Shown piece by piece: positions 1-5,101 of a stretch of 5,101 nucleotides of DNA. Origin of the DNA: an uncultured Prevotellaceae bacterium (lineage in GTDB: Bacteria; Bacteroidota; Bacteroidia; Bacteroidales; Bacteroidaceae); NCBI GenBank assembly GCA_946406585.1, contig CAMJLI010000156.1:1-5101 (forward strand), in the 5' to 3' direction. Position numbers and translations under genes: made by a program. The notes under the pieces were generated by a model. It made no database searches and was not told where the DNA came from. It saw nothing but the letters and a program-made list of their open reading frames with translations. How positions within the stretch are numbered: position 1 is the first letter of the stretch; each line of letters starts with the position of its first letter.

Positions 1-91
1 AACTACTTCGACCTATACCATAGATATAAGTCAATGCGATTTCGCCACGCTTGTTTTGGGGCAAATCTACTCCAACAATTCTTATTGCCAT
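1..91 (-). CDS. rpsM: 30S ribosomal protein S13, N-terminal fragment (cut by left edge)
   Basis: The first 30 codons of S13 read from an ATG at 91 down to the window edge. The start [15 protein letters not shown] and the following Y-I-Y-G-I-G-R-S fit the S13 N-terminus, where a helix-two-turn-helix-like region begins. S13 sits in the head of the 30S subunit and contacts the 50S central protuberance and the P-site tRNA. The gene follows rpmJ after a 71-bp spacer. In E. coli this is where the alpha operon (rpsM-rpsK-rpsD-rpoA-rplQ) begins; those downstream genes are expected just outside the window but cannot be seen. No Shine-Dalgarno sequence precedes the start, and the leader is U-rich with two T runs. 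The identity is clear although only about a quarter of the protein is present. Confidence 0.95.
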   Translation of the reverse strand, partial: MAIRIVGVDLPQNKRGEIALTYIYGIGRSS

Positions 92-162
92 TTTACTGTA
101 AAAAAATAATTAAAAAAGTTGATGAATACATTCTTGGTACTCAAGCACAACCATTCAGGGTA
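92..162 (-). other. rpmJ-rpsM spacer (spc/alpha operon boundary)
   Basis: At 71 bp this is the longest non-coding stretch in the window; the other gaps are 3 to 29 bp. On the transcribed strand it starts with the 3' arm of a hairpin at the rpmJ stop, continues through a weak partial palindrome (CTTGAGTACCAAG, minus strand, 133-145), and ends in a U-rich tract with runs of six and seven T (112-117 and 100-106) just before rpsM. I found no clear Bacteroidota promoter (TTG, then TAnnTTTG) and no intrinsic terminator here. The tract may keep the rpsM start unstructured for SD-independent initiation, which is an inference. Confidence 0.5.
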
Positions 163-171
163 TCAACCCTG
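156..171 (-). promoter_or_regulatory. Perfect hairpin across the rpmJ stop codon
   Basis: On the minus strand the sequence reads CAGGGT-TGAT-ACCCTG, a perfect 6-bp stem with a 4-nt loop. The 5' arm covers the last codons of rpmJ (Gln-Gly), the TGA stop is in the loop, and the 3' arm opens the rpmJ-rpsM spacer. No U-run follows directly, since the first T run is about 38 nt downstream, so this is not a standard intrinsic terminator. It could slow ribosomes, stabilise an RNA end after processing, or be chance. Confidence 0.35.
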
Positions 172-279
172 GCGCAATTTGTACTTGGGGTTCTTCTTGT
201 TGATAACAAAAAGGCGTCCCTTGCGACGAACGATTTTGCAATCTGGTGTGCGTTTTTTCAATGATGCTCTTGTCTTCAT
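163..279 (-). CDS. rpmJ: 50S ribosomal protein L36 (bL36, zinc-free form)
   Basis: This 38-residue protein has the usual length of L36, the smallest 50S protein, which binds 23S rRNA. It starts [15 protein letters not shown], carries the I-V-R-R-K-G core at residues 16-21 and ends L-R-Q-G. The zinc-ribbon (C+) form uses three Cys and one His near positions 11, 14, 27 and 32-33. Here position 11 is Thr, 27 is Asn and 33 is Tyr, so only Cys14 remains and zinc binding is not expected. This is the C-minus type, and I believe it is common in Bacteroidota. The ATG at 279 lies 9 bp after infA and has no Shine-Dalgarno sequence; the leader ends CTGATT. The TGA stop lies in a hairpin loop. Confidence 0.96.
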   Translation of the reverse strand: MKTRASLKKRTPDCKIVRRKGRLFVINKKNPKYKLRQG

Positions 280-288
280 AATCAGAAA

Positions 289-507
289 TTATTTGTATCT
301 AAACACTATTCTGCCTTTAGTCAGGTCGTAAGGACTCATTTCCACCTTGACCTTGTCGCCGGGCAAAATTTTAATGTAGTGCATTCTCATCTTGCCCGAA
401 ATATGGGCAGTGATGGGGCACCCATTCTCTAACTCCACACGGAACATGGCATTGGAGAGAGCCTCCACGATAGTTCCGTCTTGCTCAATTGCGGATTGTT
501 TCGCCAT
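289..507 (-). CDS. infA: Translation initiation factor IF-1
   Basis: This 72-residue protein has exactly the usual IF-1 length. IF-1 is a single S1-like OB-fold domain that binds the 30S A site during initiation, together with IF-2 and IF-3. The family hallmarks are visible: the N-terminal [20 protein letters not shown] at residues 21-29, T-A-H-I-S-G-K-M-R at 33-41, LPGDKVKVE at 48-56 and the C-terminal [12 protein letters not shown]. The ATG at 507 follows the map stop codon by only 3 bp, so reinitiation or translational coupling with map is likely; no SD is seen. The position between map and rpmJ is typical of many bacteria, whereas in E. coli infA lies elsewhere on the chromosome. Confidence 0.98.
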   Translation of the reverse strand: MAKQSAIEQDGTIVEALSNAMFRVELENGCPITAHISGKMRMHYIKILPGDKVKVEMSPYDLTKGRIVFRYK

Positions 508-510
508 AAA

Positions 511-1311
511 CTAATTCAATTTTCCAACTACTGATTCTATTTCATCGAAAGAAGATAATATCTCTGACTTACCTCGCCTAATGACAATGGTATGCTCATA
601 ATGAGCTGCAGGTTTGCCGTCACGTGTGCGTACGCTCCATCTGTCGGCGTCAAGTTGAATTGCCCTGTCCCCCATGGTAATCATCGGCTCTATGGCAATG
701 CACATGCTTTCCTTGAGCATCGGCCCATTTCCACGTCTGCCGTAATTGGGTACCATAGGATCCTCGTGCATCTTACGGCCTATGCCATGACCTGTAAGTT
801 CTCTGACGACACCGTAACCAGCCGACTCGCAGAAGTCTTGTACCGTGGAACCAATGTCGCCCACATGGTTGCCTGCCACAGCCACATCAATGGCCTTGTA
901 GAGTGCGTCATGGGTAGTCACCAACAACTTTTTCACCTCAGGCTTGACCTCTCCCACGCAGAACGTGTAGCAAGAGTCGCCATTGAAGCCGTCCAACAAA
1001 GTGCCACAGTCGATGGAAATGATGTCGCCATCCCGGAGCACTGTCTTGTCGTTGGGAATACCATGCACCACGTATTCGTTGACCGAGGTGCAGATATTGG
1101 CAGGGAACGGTTTCCCATAAGGATTGGGAAAGTTGAGAAATGTTGGTATAGCGCCATTATCCCTTATGAACTCTCCTGCAATCTTGTCAAGTTGAAGTGT
1201 GGTCACTCCAGGCTTGATATGTTTCGCCAATTCGGCGAGCGTCCGGCCCACAAGCCGGTTAGCTCGCCTCATCAGCTCTATTTCATCTTCTGTCTTAAGA
1301 AATATACTCAT
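511..1311 (-). CDS. map: Type I methionine aminopeptidase
   Basis: This 266-residue cytosolic metalloenzyme removes the initiator Met from nascent proteins whose second residue is small. The pita-bread-fold metal ligands are all present by comparison with E. coli MetAP: Asp101 (in S-I-D-C-G), Asp112 (in F-N-G-D), His175 (in T-G-H-G-I-G), Glu208 (in I-E-P-M) and Glu239 (in H-Y-E-H-T). The catalytic histidines His83 (in V-V-H-G-I-P) and His182 (in M-H-E-D-P) are also intact. The length is close to the 264 residues of the E. coli enzyme. There is no N-terminal zinc-finger or SEC-C extension. The ATG at 1311 lies 9 bp after secY and has no SD. Lying between secY and infA, it ties processing of new proteins to ribosome synthesis. 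It looks complete and functional. Confidence 0.98.
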   Translation of the reverse strand: MSIFLKTEDEIELMRRANRLVGRTLAELAKHIKPGVTTLQLDKIAGEFIRDNGAIPTFLNFPNPYGKPFPANICTSVNEYVVHGIPNDKTVLRDGDIISIDCGTLLDGFNGDSCYTFCVGEVKPEVKKLLVTTHDALYKAIDVAVAGNHVGDIGSTVQDFCESAGYGVVRELTGHGIGRKMHEDPMVPNYGRRGNGPMLKESMCIAIEPMITMGDRAIQLDADRWSVRTRDGKPAAHYEHTIVIRRGKSEILSSFDEIESVVGKLN

Positions 1312-1320
1312 TAGAGGATA

Positions 1321-2658
1321 TTAATAAGCAGACGGAGAATTGCCGCGGGTATGTCCAACATTGAGCAACCCATCGTAGTGACGCATCATCAGATGGCTCT
1401 GAATCTGCTGCAAGGTGTCGATGACCACACCTACAAGGATGAGCAACGACGTACCGCCGAAGAACTGAGCAAATCCTTGTGGCACACCCAGCAAGCTAGC
1501 CAAGGCAGGCATGATGGCGATGAAGGCAATGAACAAAGAACCAGGCAATGTTATTCTCGACATGATAGTCTCGATATAATCAGCTGTTGGTTTTCCGGGC
1601 TTTACACCAGGAATGAATCCATTGTTGCGCTTCATGTCCTCAGCCATTTGGGTAGGATTGAGGGTGATAGCTGTGTAGAAGTAGGTGAAGGCAATGATGA
1701 GAATTGCAAACACCACGTTATACATCAAGCTGGTGTGGTCGAGCAAAGAACGAACCACATAATTGGTACTGTTCGACGAATATTGCACCAATGCCAAGGG
1801 GATGAACATCAATGCCTGGGCAAAGATGATAGGCATCACATTAGCGGCAAAAAGTTTCAAGGGGATGTATTGGCGTGCTCCACCATAAGTCTTGTTTCCC
1901 TGTACACGACGCGCATACTCCACAGGCACCTTGCGCACAGCCTGCACCAGCAGGATAGAAGCGCACACTACTGCAAAGAGAATGAGCAACTCGATGATGA
2001 GGAACACGGCACCACCGCCCTTTGTCTCGACGAAGCGGTTGGTCACCTCCTGCATGAAAGCACTCGGGAGCCTTGCGATGATGCCAATCATAATGATGAG
2101 CGAAATACCATTACCCACACCTCTGTCGGTGATACGCTCACCGAGCCAAAGGATGAACATGCTGCCTGCTGCCAAGATGATAAGTCCGGTCCACATGAAC
2201 CAGTTCCACGAAATGGCAGGGTTCAGAGCTCCGGCCGACTGCATCTTGAGGTTGATGAGATAGGAAGGAGCCTGGAAGAGCAAGATAGCCACAGTAAGGA
2301 TACGTGTGTACCACATGATCTTCTTTCTTCCGCTCTCACCCTCACGCTGCATCTTTTGGAAATAAGGCACAGCCACAGCGAGCAGCTGCATCACGATGGA
2401 TGCCGAGATGTAAGGCATGATCCCCAATGCGAAAATGGAAGCATTGGAAAATGCACCACCGGAGAACATGTCGAGCAACGACATCAGGCCACCCGTAGTC
2501 TGTTTTTGCAGATTTTCCAACTTGTCCGGGTCAATACCAGGAAGTACGACGAACGAGCCAAAACGGTAAATTGCCGTGAACAGGATGGTGATGAGGATTC
2601 GTTGGCGCAAATCCTCCACCTTCCAGATGTTCTTCAGTGTTTCGATAAACTTTTTCAT
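1321..2658 (-). CDS. secY: Preprotein translocase subunit SecY
   Basis: This 445-residue inner-membrane protein is the channel of the SecYEG translocon, used by SecA-driven export and by ribosome-coupled membrane insertion. Ten hydrophobic segments can be placed, at roughly 21-40, 74-97, 117-136, 155-173, 183-200, 215-240, 269-291, 311-332, 371-391 and 398-418. A plug-like stretch rich in Gly, Ser and Met (about 57-72) precedes the second. The cytosolic loop with RKVPVEYARR (242-251) and the loop with G-F-I-P-G-V-K-P-G (347-355) are the SecA/ribosome-binding regions; the latter has Lys353 where E. coli has Arg357. GGTSLLI at 401-407 marks helix 10. The ATG at 2658 lies 4 bp after rplO and no SD is seen. 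Length and topology are normal. Confidence 0.98.
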   Translation of the reverse strand: MKKFIETLKNIWKVEDLRQRILITILFTAIYRFGSFVVLPGIDPDKLENLQKQTTGGLMSLLDMFSGGAFSNASIFALGIMPYISASIVMQLLAVAVPYFQKMQREGESGRKKIMWYTRILTVAILLFQAPSYLINLKMQSAGALNPAISWNWFMWTGLIILAAGSMFILWLGERITDRGVGNGISLIIMIGIIARLPSAFMQEVTNRFVETKGGGAVFLIIELLILFAVVCASILLVQAVRKVPVEYARRVQGNKTYGGARQYIPLKLFAANVMPIIFAQALMFIPLALVQYSSNSTNYVVRSLLDHTSLMYNVVFAILIIAFTYFYTAITLNPTQMAEDMKRNNGFIPGVKPGKPTADYIETIMSRITLPGSLFIAFIAIMPALASLLGVPQGFAQFFGGTSLLILVGVVIDTLQQIQSHLMMRHYDGLLNVGHTRGNSPSAY

Positions 2659-2662
2659 TTAC

Positions 2663-3109
2663 TTAGATTATAGTTGTGTTACCACCAACTGCCTTGATAG
2701 CTTCTTCGGCAGTTTTAGAGAAAGCATTAGCTTCCACATCAACCTTGATTGTGAGTTCTCCATTTCCGAGGATTTTGACGAGCTCCCTGCCATTAGTCAG
2801 GCCAGCAGCCTTGAGTTCCTCGATACCGATCTTAGCAACACCTGTTTTCTCGGCAATTTTCTGCAGGGAAGACAAGTTGACGGCCTGATACTCCTTATGG
2901 TTGATATTCTTGAATCCTGTTTTGGGCAGACGGCGTTGCAAAGGCATCTGTCCACCTTCAAATCCAATCTTTCTCTTATATCCTGAGCGCGCCTTGGCAC
3001 CTTTGTGTCCGCGTGTGGAAGTGCCACCAAGTCCAGAACCGGTACCACGTCCGAGGCGTCTGCGTGAGTGTGTTGACCCTGCTGCAGGCTTTAAAGTATG
3101 CAATTTCAT
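2663..3109 (-). CDS. rplO: 50S ribosomal protein L15
   Basis: This 148-residue protein has normal length for uL15, which binds 23S rRNA and acts late in 50S assembly. The N-terminal third is a basic, glycine-rich extension (S-R-R-R-L-G-R-G at 15-22, G-S-G-L-G-G-T at 24-30, R-G-H-K-G at 33-37) that penetrates the rRNA core. It is followed by GFEGGQMPLQRRLPK at 49-63 and a globular C-terminal domain ending G-G-N-T-T-I-I. The ATG at 3109 is 29 bp after rpmD, the second-longest spacer in the window. This spacer is A/T-rich and without an SD. The L30-L15-SecY order is the conserved spc order. Confidence 0.98.
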   Translation of the reverse strand: MKLHTLKPAAGSTHSRRRLGRGTGSGLGGTSTRGHKGAKARSGYKRKIGFEGGQMPLQRRLPKTGFKNINHKEYQAVNLSSLQKIAEKTGVAKIGIEELKAAGLTNGRELVKILGNGELTIKVDVEANAFSKTAEEAIKAVGGNTTII

Positions 3110-3138
3110 AAGTCTAAAGCTATTAAATGTCTTATTGT

Positions 3139-3315
3139 TTACTCAACTATGGTTACCAGATGGTGAACTTTGCGTATCATGCCACGAACGGCAGGAGTGT
3201 CCTCTTTCTCAACTACCTGTGAGATTTTGTGCAAGCCGAGAGCTTGGAGTGTGCGTTTTTGATCAACTGGATAACCAATTTTACTTTTTATTTGCTTAAT
3301 CTTGATTGTTGCCAT
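3139..3315 (-). CDS. rpmD: 50S ribosomal protein L30
   Basis: This 58-residue protein is the usual length of bacterial uL30, a small 50S protein. The reading begins MATIKIKQIKSKIGYP and contains L-Q-A-L-G-L-H-K-I at 23-31, then R-G-M-I-R-K-V at 44-50, and ends V-T-I-V-E. These match the family's beta-alpha-beta-alpha-beta pattern. The assignment rests on this reading and on its place between rpsE and rplO. The ATG at 3315 is fixed by a strong Shine-Dalgarno sequence 5 nt upstream, which overlaps the rpsE stop codon. That is unusual in this operon, where most starts have no SD. Confidence 0.97.
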   Translation of the reverse strand: MATIKIKQIKSKIGYPVDQKRTLQALGLHKISQVVEKEDTPAVRGMIRKVHHLVTIVE

Positions 3316-3320
3316 ATCGA

Positions 3321-3329
3321 ACCTCCTTA
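3321..3329 (-). promoter_or_regulatory. Full-length Shine-Dalgarno sequence for rpmD
   Basis: The minus strand reads TAAGGAGGT, complementary to all nine bases of the canonical 16S anti-SD region, with a 5-nt spacer (TCGAT) before the rpmD ATG. Its first three bases are the rpsE stop codon. Ribosomes finishing rpsE would end on the SD itself, which favours coupling of S5 and L30 synthesis. Most genes here have no SD, so this one stands out. Confidence 0.85.
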
Positions 3330-3839
3330 TCCTCTAAATACTTTTTGCATTGATATGCCACGCTCTCCAGCGATGGTGTAAGCGTCGCGCATCTCACACA
3401 AGGCCTTGATAGTGGCCTTAACAAGGTTGTGAGCATTGGAAGAGCCTTTCGACTTAGCCAGGACATCAGTGATGCCGGCACTCTCGAGCACGGCACGCAT
3501 GGCACCACCAGCCACCATTCCAGTACCAGGAGCAGCGGGCTTGAGGAACACTTTTGCGCCACCGAAGGCCATTTCCATCTCATGAGGAATAGTACCCTTC
3601 AGAACAGGCACCTTAACCAGATTTTTCTTGGCAGCCTCAACACCTTTTGCGATGGCTGCAGTAACCTCTCCAGCCTTGCCGAGACCCCATCCGATGACTC
3701 CGTTACCGTCACCTACAACGACGATGGCAGCAAATGTGAACGTGCGACCACCCTTTGTCACCTTTGTAACACGGTTGATGGCCACGAGGCGATCTTTCAA
3801 CTCTGCGTCACTATTGATTTTTACTCTATTGATTGCCAT
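3327..3839 (-). CDS. rpsE: 30S ribosomal protein S5
   Basis: This 170-residue protein has normal length for uS5, which helps set decoding accuracy and lines the mRNA entry side of the 30S subunit. The N-terminal double-stranded-RNA-binding-like domain carries [16 protein letters not shown] at 21-36 and V-V-G-D-G-N-G at 41-47. The C-terminal domain has [14 protein letters not shown] at 104-117. The loop K29-G30-G31-R32, where spectinomycin-resistance changes occur in other bacteria, is unaltered. The ATG at 3839 follows the rplR stop by 6 bp and has no SD; the leader ends GCGATT. The stop TAA is shared with the SD of rpmD. Confidence 0.98.
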   Translation of the reverse strand: MAINRVKINSDAELKDRLVAINRVTKVTKGGRTFTFAAIVVVGDGNGVIGWGLGKAGEVTAAIAKGVEAAKKNLVKVPVLKGTIPHEMEMAFGGAKVFLKPAAPGTGMVAGGAMRAVLESAGITDVLAKSKGSSNAHNLVKATIKALCEMRDAYTIAGERGISMQKVFRG

Positions 3840-3845
3840 AATCGC

Positions 3846-4271
3846 TTAAAAATTAAGTCCACCTTTACGGGCTGCATCAGCCAGTTGCTTCACTCTACCA
3901 TGATAAAGGTATCCATTACGGTCGAACACTACAGCGGTGATGCCTGCAGCAATAGCCTTCTCAGCGATCATCGCTCCAACCTTCTCAGCCTGCTGAGCCT
4001 TGGACATTTTCTCCAAGCCCAGTGACGAAGCTGAAACGAGTGTCTTGCCTTTTGGATAATTCTTCATTTCCACCTTGTTCTTTGAGTGGTTTTTCCTCAC
4101 CAAGGTAGTGAAAGGCTTGTCCATGTTAACCCAAGAGTCGTCAATGATCTGAACATAGATGCCCTTGTTGCTGCGGAAAACAGACATGCGTGGGCGCTCA
4201 GGAGTACCGTTGACCTTCTTGCGGATTCTGAATTTTATCTTAATTCGTCTTTCTTCTTTTTTCGTTGTCAT
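3846..4271 (-). CDS. rplR: 50S ribosomal protein L18 with an internal insertion
   Basis: uL18 binds 5S rRNA in the central protuberance of the 50S subunit. Family features are clear: a basic N-terminus (M-T-T-K-K-E-E-R-R), R-P-R-M-S-V-F-R-S at 26-34, IYVQII at 38-43, T-L-V-S-A-S-S at 77-83, [20 protein letters not shown] at 114-133 and the C-terminal G-L-N-F. The protein has 141 residues, against 117 in E. coli and, from memory, about 114 in relatives. The surplus is one in-frame block between Ile43 and Leu78: 34 residues where E. coli has 7. The block is rich in Lys and Asn. Both flanks align well, so a frameshift is unlikely. The ATG at 4271 lies 18 bp after rplF, with the leader ending ACGATT and no SD. 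Confidence 0.96.
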   Translation of the reverse strand: MTTKKEERRIKIKFRIRKKVNGTPERPRMSVFRSNKGIYVQIIDDSWVNMDKPFTTLVRKNHSKNKVEMKNYPKGKTLVSASSLGLEKMSKAQQAEKVGAMIAEKAIAAGITAVVFDRNGYLYHGRVKQLADAARKGGLNF

Positions 4272-4289
4272 AATCGTAAATTATTAAAG

Positions 4290-4856
4290 TTACTTGGCTG
4301 AAGCCGACTTACCAGACTTCCTGCGGATGACCTCACCCTTGAACAGGATACCCTTGCCCTTGTAAGGCTCAGGCTTGCGGAAAGAGCGAATTTTAGCACA
4401 GATGAGTCCGAGCAACTGCTTGTCGCATGACTCCAAATTGATGACAGGATTCTGATTTCTCTCAGATTTTGTCTCCACTTTCACCTCAGGCGGCAGCATG
4501 AGGAAGATGGGGTGTGTGTAACCCAGTGCAAACTCGAGGAGGTTGCCTTGATTAGAGACACGGTAACCAACACCAACAAGCTCCAGAGTTTTTTTGAAGC
4601 CCTCGCTGACACCAACAACCATGTTGTTGACCAGTGCGCGATAGAGGCCATGGAAAGCCTGCTTCTGCTTGAGGTTAACCGGGCTGTCCTCTTTGATAGA
4701 GAAAGTGATTTCCCCATTTTCGATTTTCATGTCGATGGAAGGATCCACATATTGTGAAAGTTCACCTTTTGGTCCCTTCACTGAAACGACATTCTTGTCC
4801 TGCTTGATTTCGACACCAGCGGGGATTACAATTGGCAATTTACCTATTCTTGACAT
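4290..4856 (-). CDS. rplF: 50S ribosomal protein L6
   Basis: This 188-residue protein is uL6, which binds 23S rRNA near the factor-binding (GTPase-associated) region. It begins MSRIGKLPIVIPAGVE and holds two tandem similar alpha/beta domains. Visible marks are V-K-G-P-K-G-E-L at 26-33, LELVGVGYR at 91-99, ALGYTHP at 110-116 and the signature PEPYKGKGI at 162-170, with a basic C-terminal tail. The reading frame is open 33 bases further upstream to a TTG at 4889, inside rpsH. I chose the ATG at 4856 because the family begins MSRIGK and a GGAGG sequence lies 7 nt before it. The gene begins 17 bp after the rpsH stop. Confidence 0.98.
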   Translation of the reverse strand: MSRIGKLPIVIPAGVEIKQDKNVVSVKGPKGELSQYVDPSIDMKIENGEITFSIKEDSPVNLKQKQAFHGLYRALVNNMVVGVSEGFKKTLELVGVGYRVSNQGNLLEFALGYTHPIFLMLPPEVKVETKSERNQNPVINLESCDKQLLGLICAKIRSFRKPEPYKGKGILFKGEVIRRKSGKSASAK

Positions 4857-4863
4857 AATGTAC

Positions 4864-4868
4864 CCTCC
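4864..4868 (-). promoter_or_regulatory. Shine-Dalgarno sequence for rplF
   Basis: The minus strand reads AGGGAGGGTACATT-ATG, placing GGAGG 7 nt before the rplF start codon in the 17-bp rpsH-rplF gap. It decides the start at 4856 over the upstream in-frame TTG. With the rpmD site, it is one of only two clear SD sequences in the window. Confidence 0.8.
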
Positions 4869-4873
4869 CTGAA

Positions 4874-5101
4874 TTAATAGACAAAGCAAAGGACCTCTCC
4901 GCCAATTTTGAGTTCGGCAGCTTCCTTGTCGGTCATTACACCTTTGGATGTGGACAAGATAGCGATGCCCAATCCGTTGATTACTCTCGGCATGTCCTTG
5001 TATCCGGTGTATTTGCGGAGACCAGGAGTGGAAACTCTCTTGAGTTTCTTGATGGCGTTAGCCTTGGTGGTCGGGTCATACTTGAGCGCGACCTTGATGG
5101 T
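4874..5101 (-). CDS. rpsH: 30S ribosomal protein S8, C-terminal part (cut by right edge)
   Basis: The last 75 codons plus a TAA stop are present; the N-terminus lies beyond the right edge. The fragment reads T-I-K-V-A-L-K-Y-D, then P-G-L-R-K-Y, then the S8 signature [16 protein letters not shown] (residues 43-58 of the fragment), and ends GGEVLCFVY. uS8 binds the central domain of 16S rRNA early in 30S assembly. In E. coli it also represses the spc operon by binding mRNA near rplE, which would lie upstream and outside this window, so that control cannot be judged here. Seventeen bases separate it from rplF. Confidence 0.97.
   Translation of the reverse strand, partial: TIKVALKYDPTTKANAIKKLKRVSTPGLRKYTGYKDMPRVINGLGIAILSTSKGVMTDKEAAELKIGGEVLCFVY

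Noticed and set aside
62..69. TAGATTTG on the minus strand, matching the Bacteroidota -7 promoter pattern TAnnTTTG
   Set aside because: It lies inside the rpsM coding region downstream of its start codon and encodes conserved S13 residues (V-D-L-P), so the match is probably by chance.
156..171. The rpmJ hairpin as an intrinsic terminator
   Set aside because: The stem is only 6 bp and the nearest T run is about 38 nt downstream rather than directly after it; rpsM follows in the same direction.
34..264. Plus-strand open frame over rpsM and rpmJ
   Set aside because: It covers two recognisable minus-strand genes and their spacer, with no protein family evidence.
592..1314. Open frame of 240 codons on the plus strand opposite map
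   Set aside because: It is a shadow of map: no family resemblance, no leader signal, and map has all its catalytic residues.
1351..2673. Long open frame (440 codons) on the plus strand opposite secY
   Set aside because: It mirrors secY almost end to end and has a composition rich in His, Asp, Glu and Arg with no recognisable domain. It arises because the secY frame rarely uses codons whose complement is a stop.
3296..3583. Minus-strand open frame overlapping rpsE and the start of rpmD
   Set aside because: It is a frame-shifted reading of rpsE; the true frames are supported by the complete S5 and L30 sequences.
3429..4025. Plus-strand open frame across rpsE and rplR
   Set aside because: It runs opposite two clear ribosomal genes and has no coherent protein features.
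4053..4136. The L18 insertion as an intein, mobile element or frameshift scar
   Set aside because: It is far too short for an intein, has no visible flanking repeats, keeps the frame, and both flanks match L18 cleanly.
4857..4889. Eleven-residue N-terminal extension of L6 from a TTG start
   Set aside because: It would begin inside rpsH and place extra residues before the conserved MSRIGK; the ATG at 4856 has a good SD.

Overview
The window is a stretch of the large chromosomal ribosomal-protein cluster (spc operon running into the alpha operon) of a Bacteroidota bacterium. It most resembles Bacteroidales, and probably a Prevotella-type genus. That placement is inferred from the protein sequences (S13, L6, L18, L36, SecY), from the order secY-map-infA-rpmJ-rpsM without an adk gene, and from A/T-rich leaders that mostly lack a Shine-Dalgarno sequence. 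All genes lie on the minus strand, so transcription runs from high to low coordinates. No mobile elements, CRISPR arrays, tRNA or rRNA genes were seen.

In transcription order the genes are rpsH (S8, C-terminal 75 codons only, cut by the right edge), rplF (L6), rplR (L18), rpsE (S5), rpmD (L30), rplO (L15), secY (translocon channel), map (methionine aminopeptidase), infA (IF-1), rpmJ (L36) and rpsM (S13, first 30 codons, cut by the left edge). Gaps between genes are 3 to 29 bp, except for a 71-bp A/T-rich spacer between rpmJ and rpsM, which is the spc/alpha boundary in other bacteria. No internal terminator or convincing promoter was seen, so a single polycistronic transcript is the simplest reading.

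The genes work together. The ribosomal proteins build the 30S subunit (S5, S8, S13) and the 50S subunit (L6, L15, L18, L30, L36). IF-1 takes part in initiation. Map trims the initiator methionine from nascent chains, and SecY is the membrane channel that receives secretory and membrane proteins.

This is mostly a conserved housekeeping region, and I see no new multigene system in it. Four things deserve a second look: an in-frame, lysine-rich insertion of about 27 residues in L18; strong Shine-Dalgarno sequences at rpmD and rplF only, the rpmD one a full nine-base match to the canonical anti-SD; a shared GATT-ATG start context at three genes; and a perfect hairpin spanning the rpmJ stop codon just before the spc/alpha spacer.
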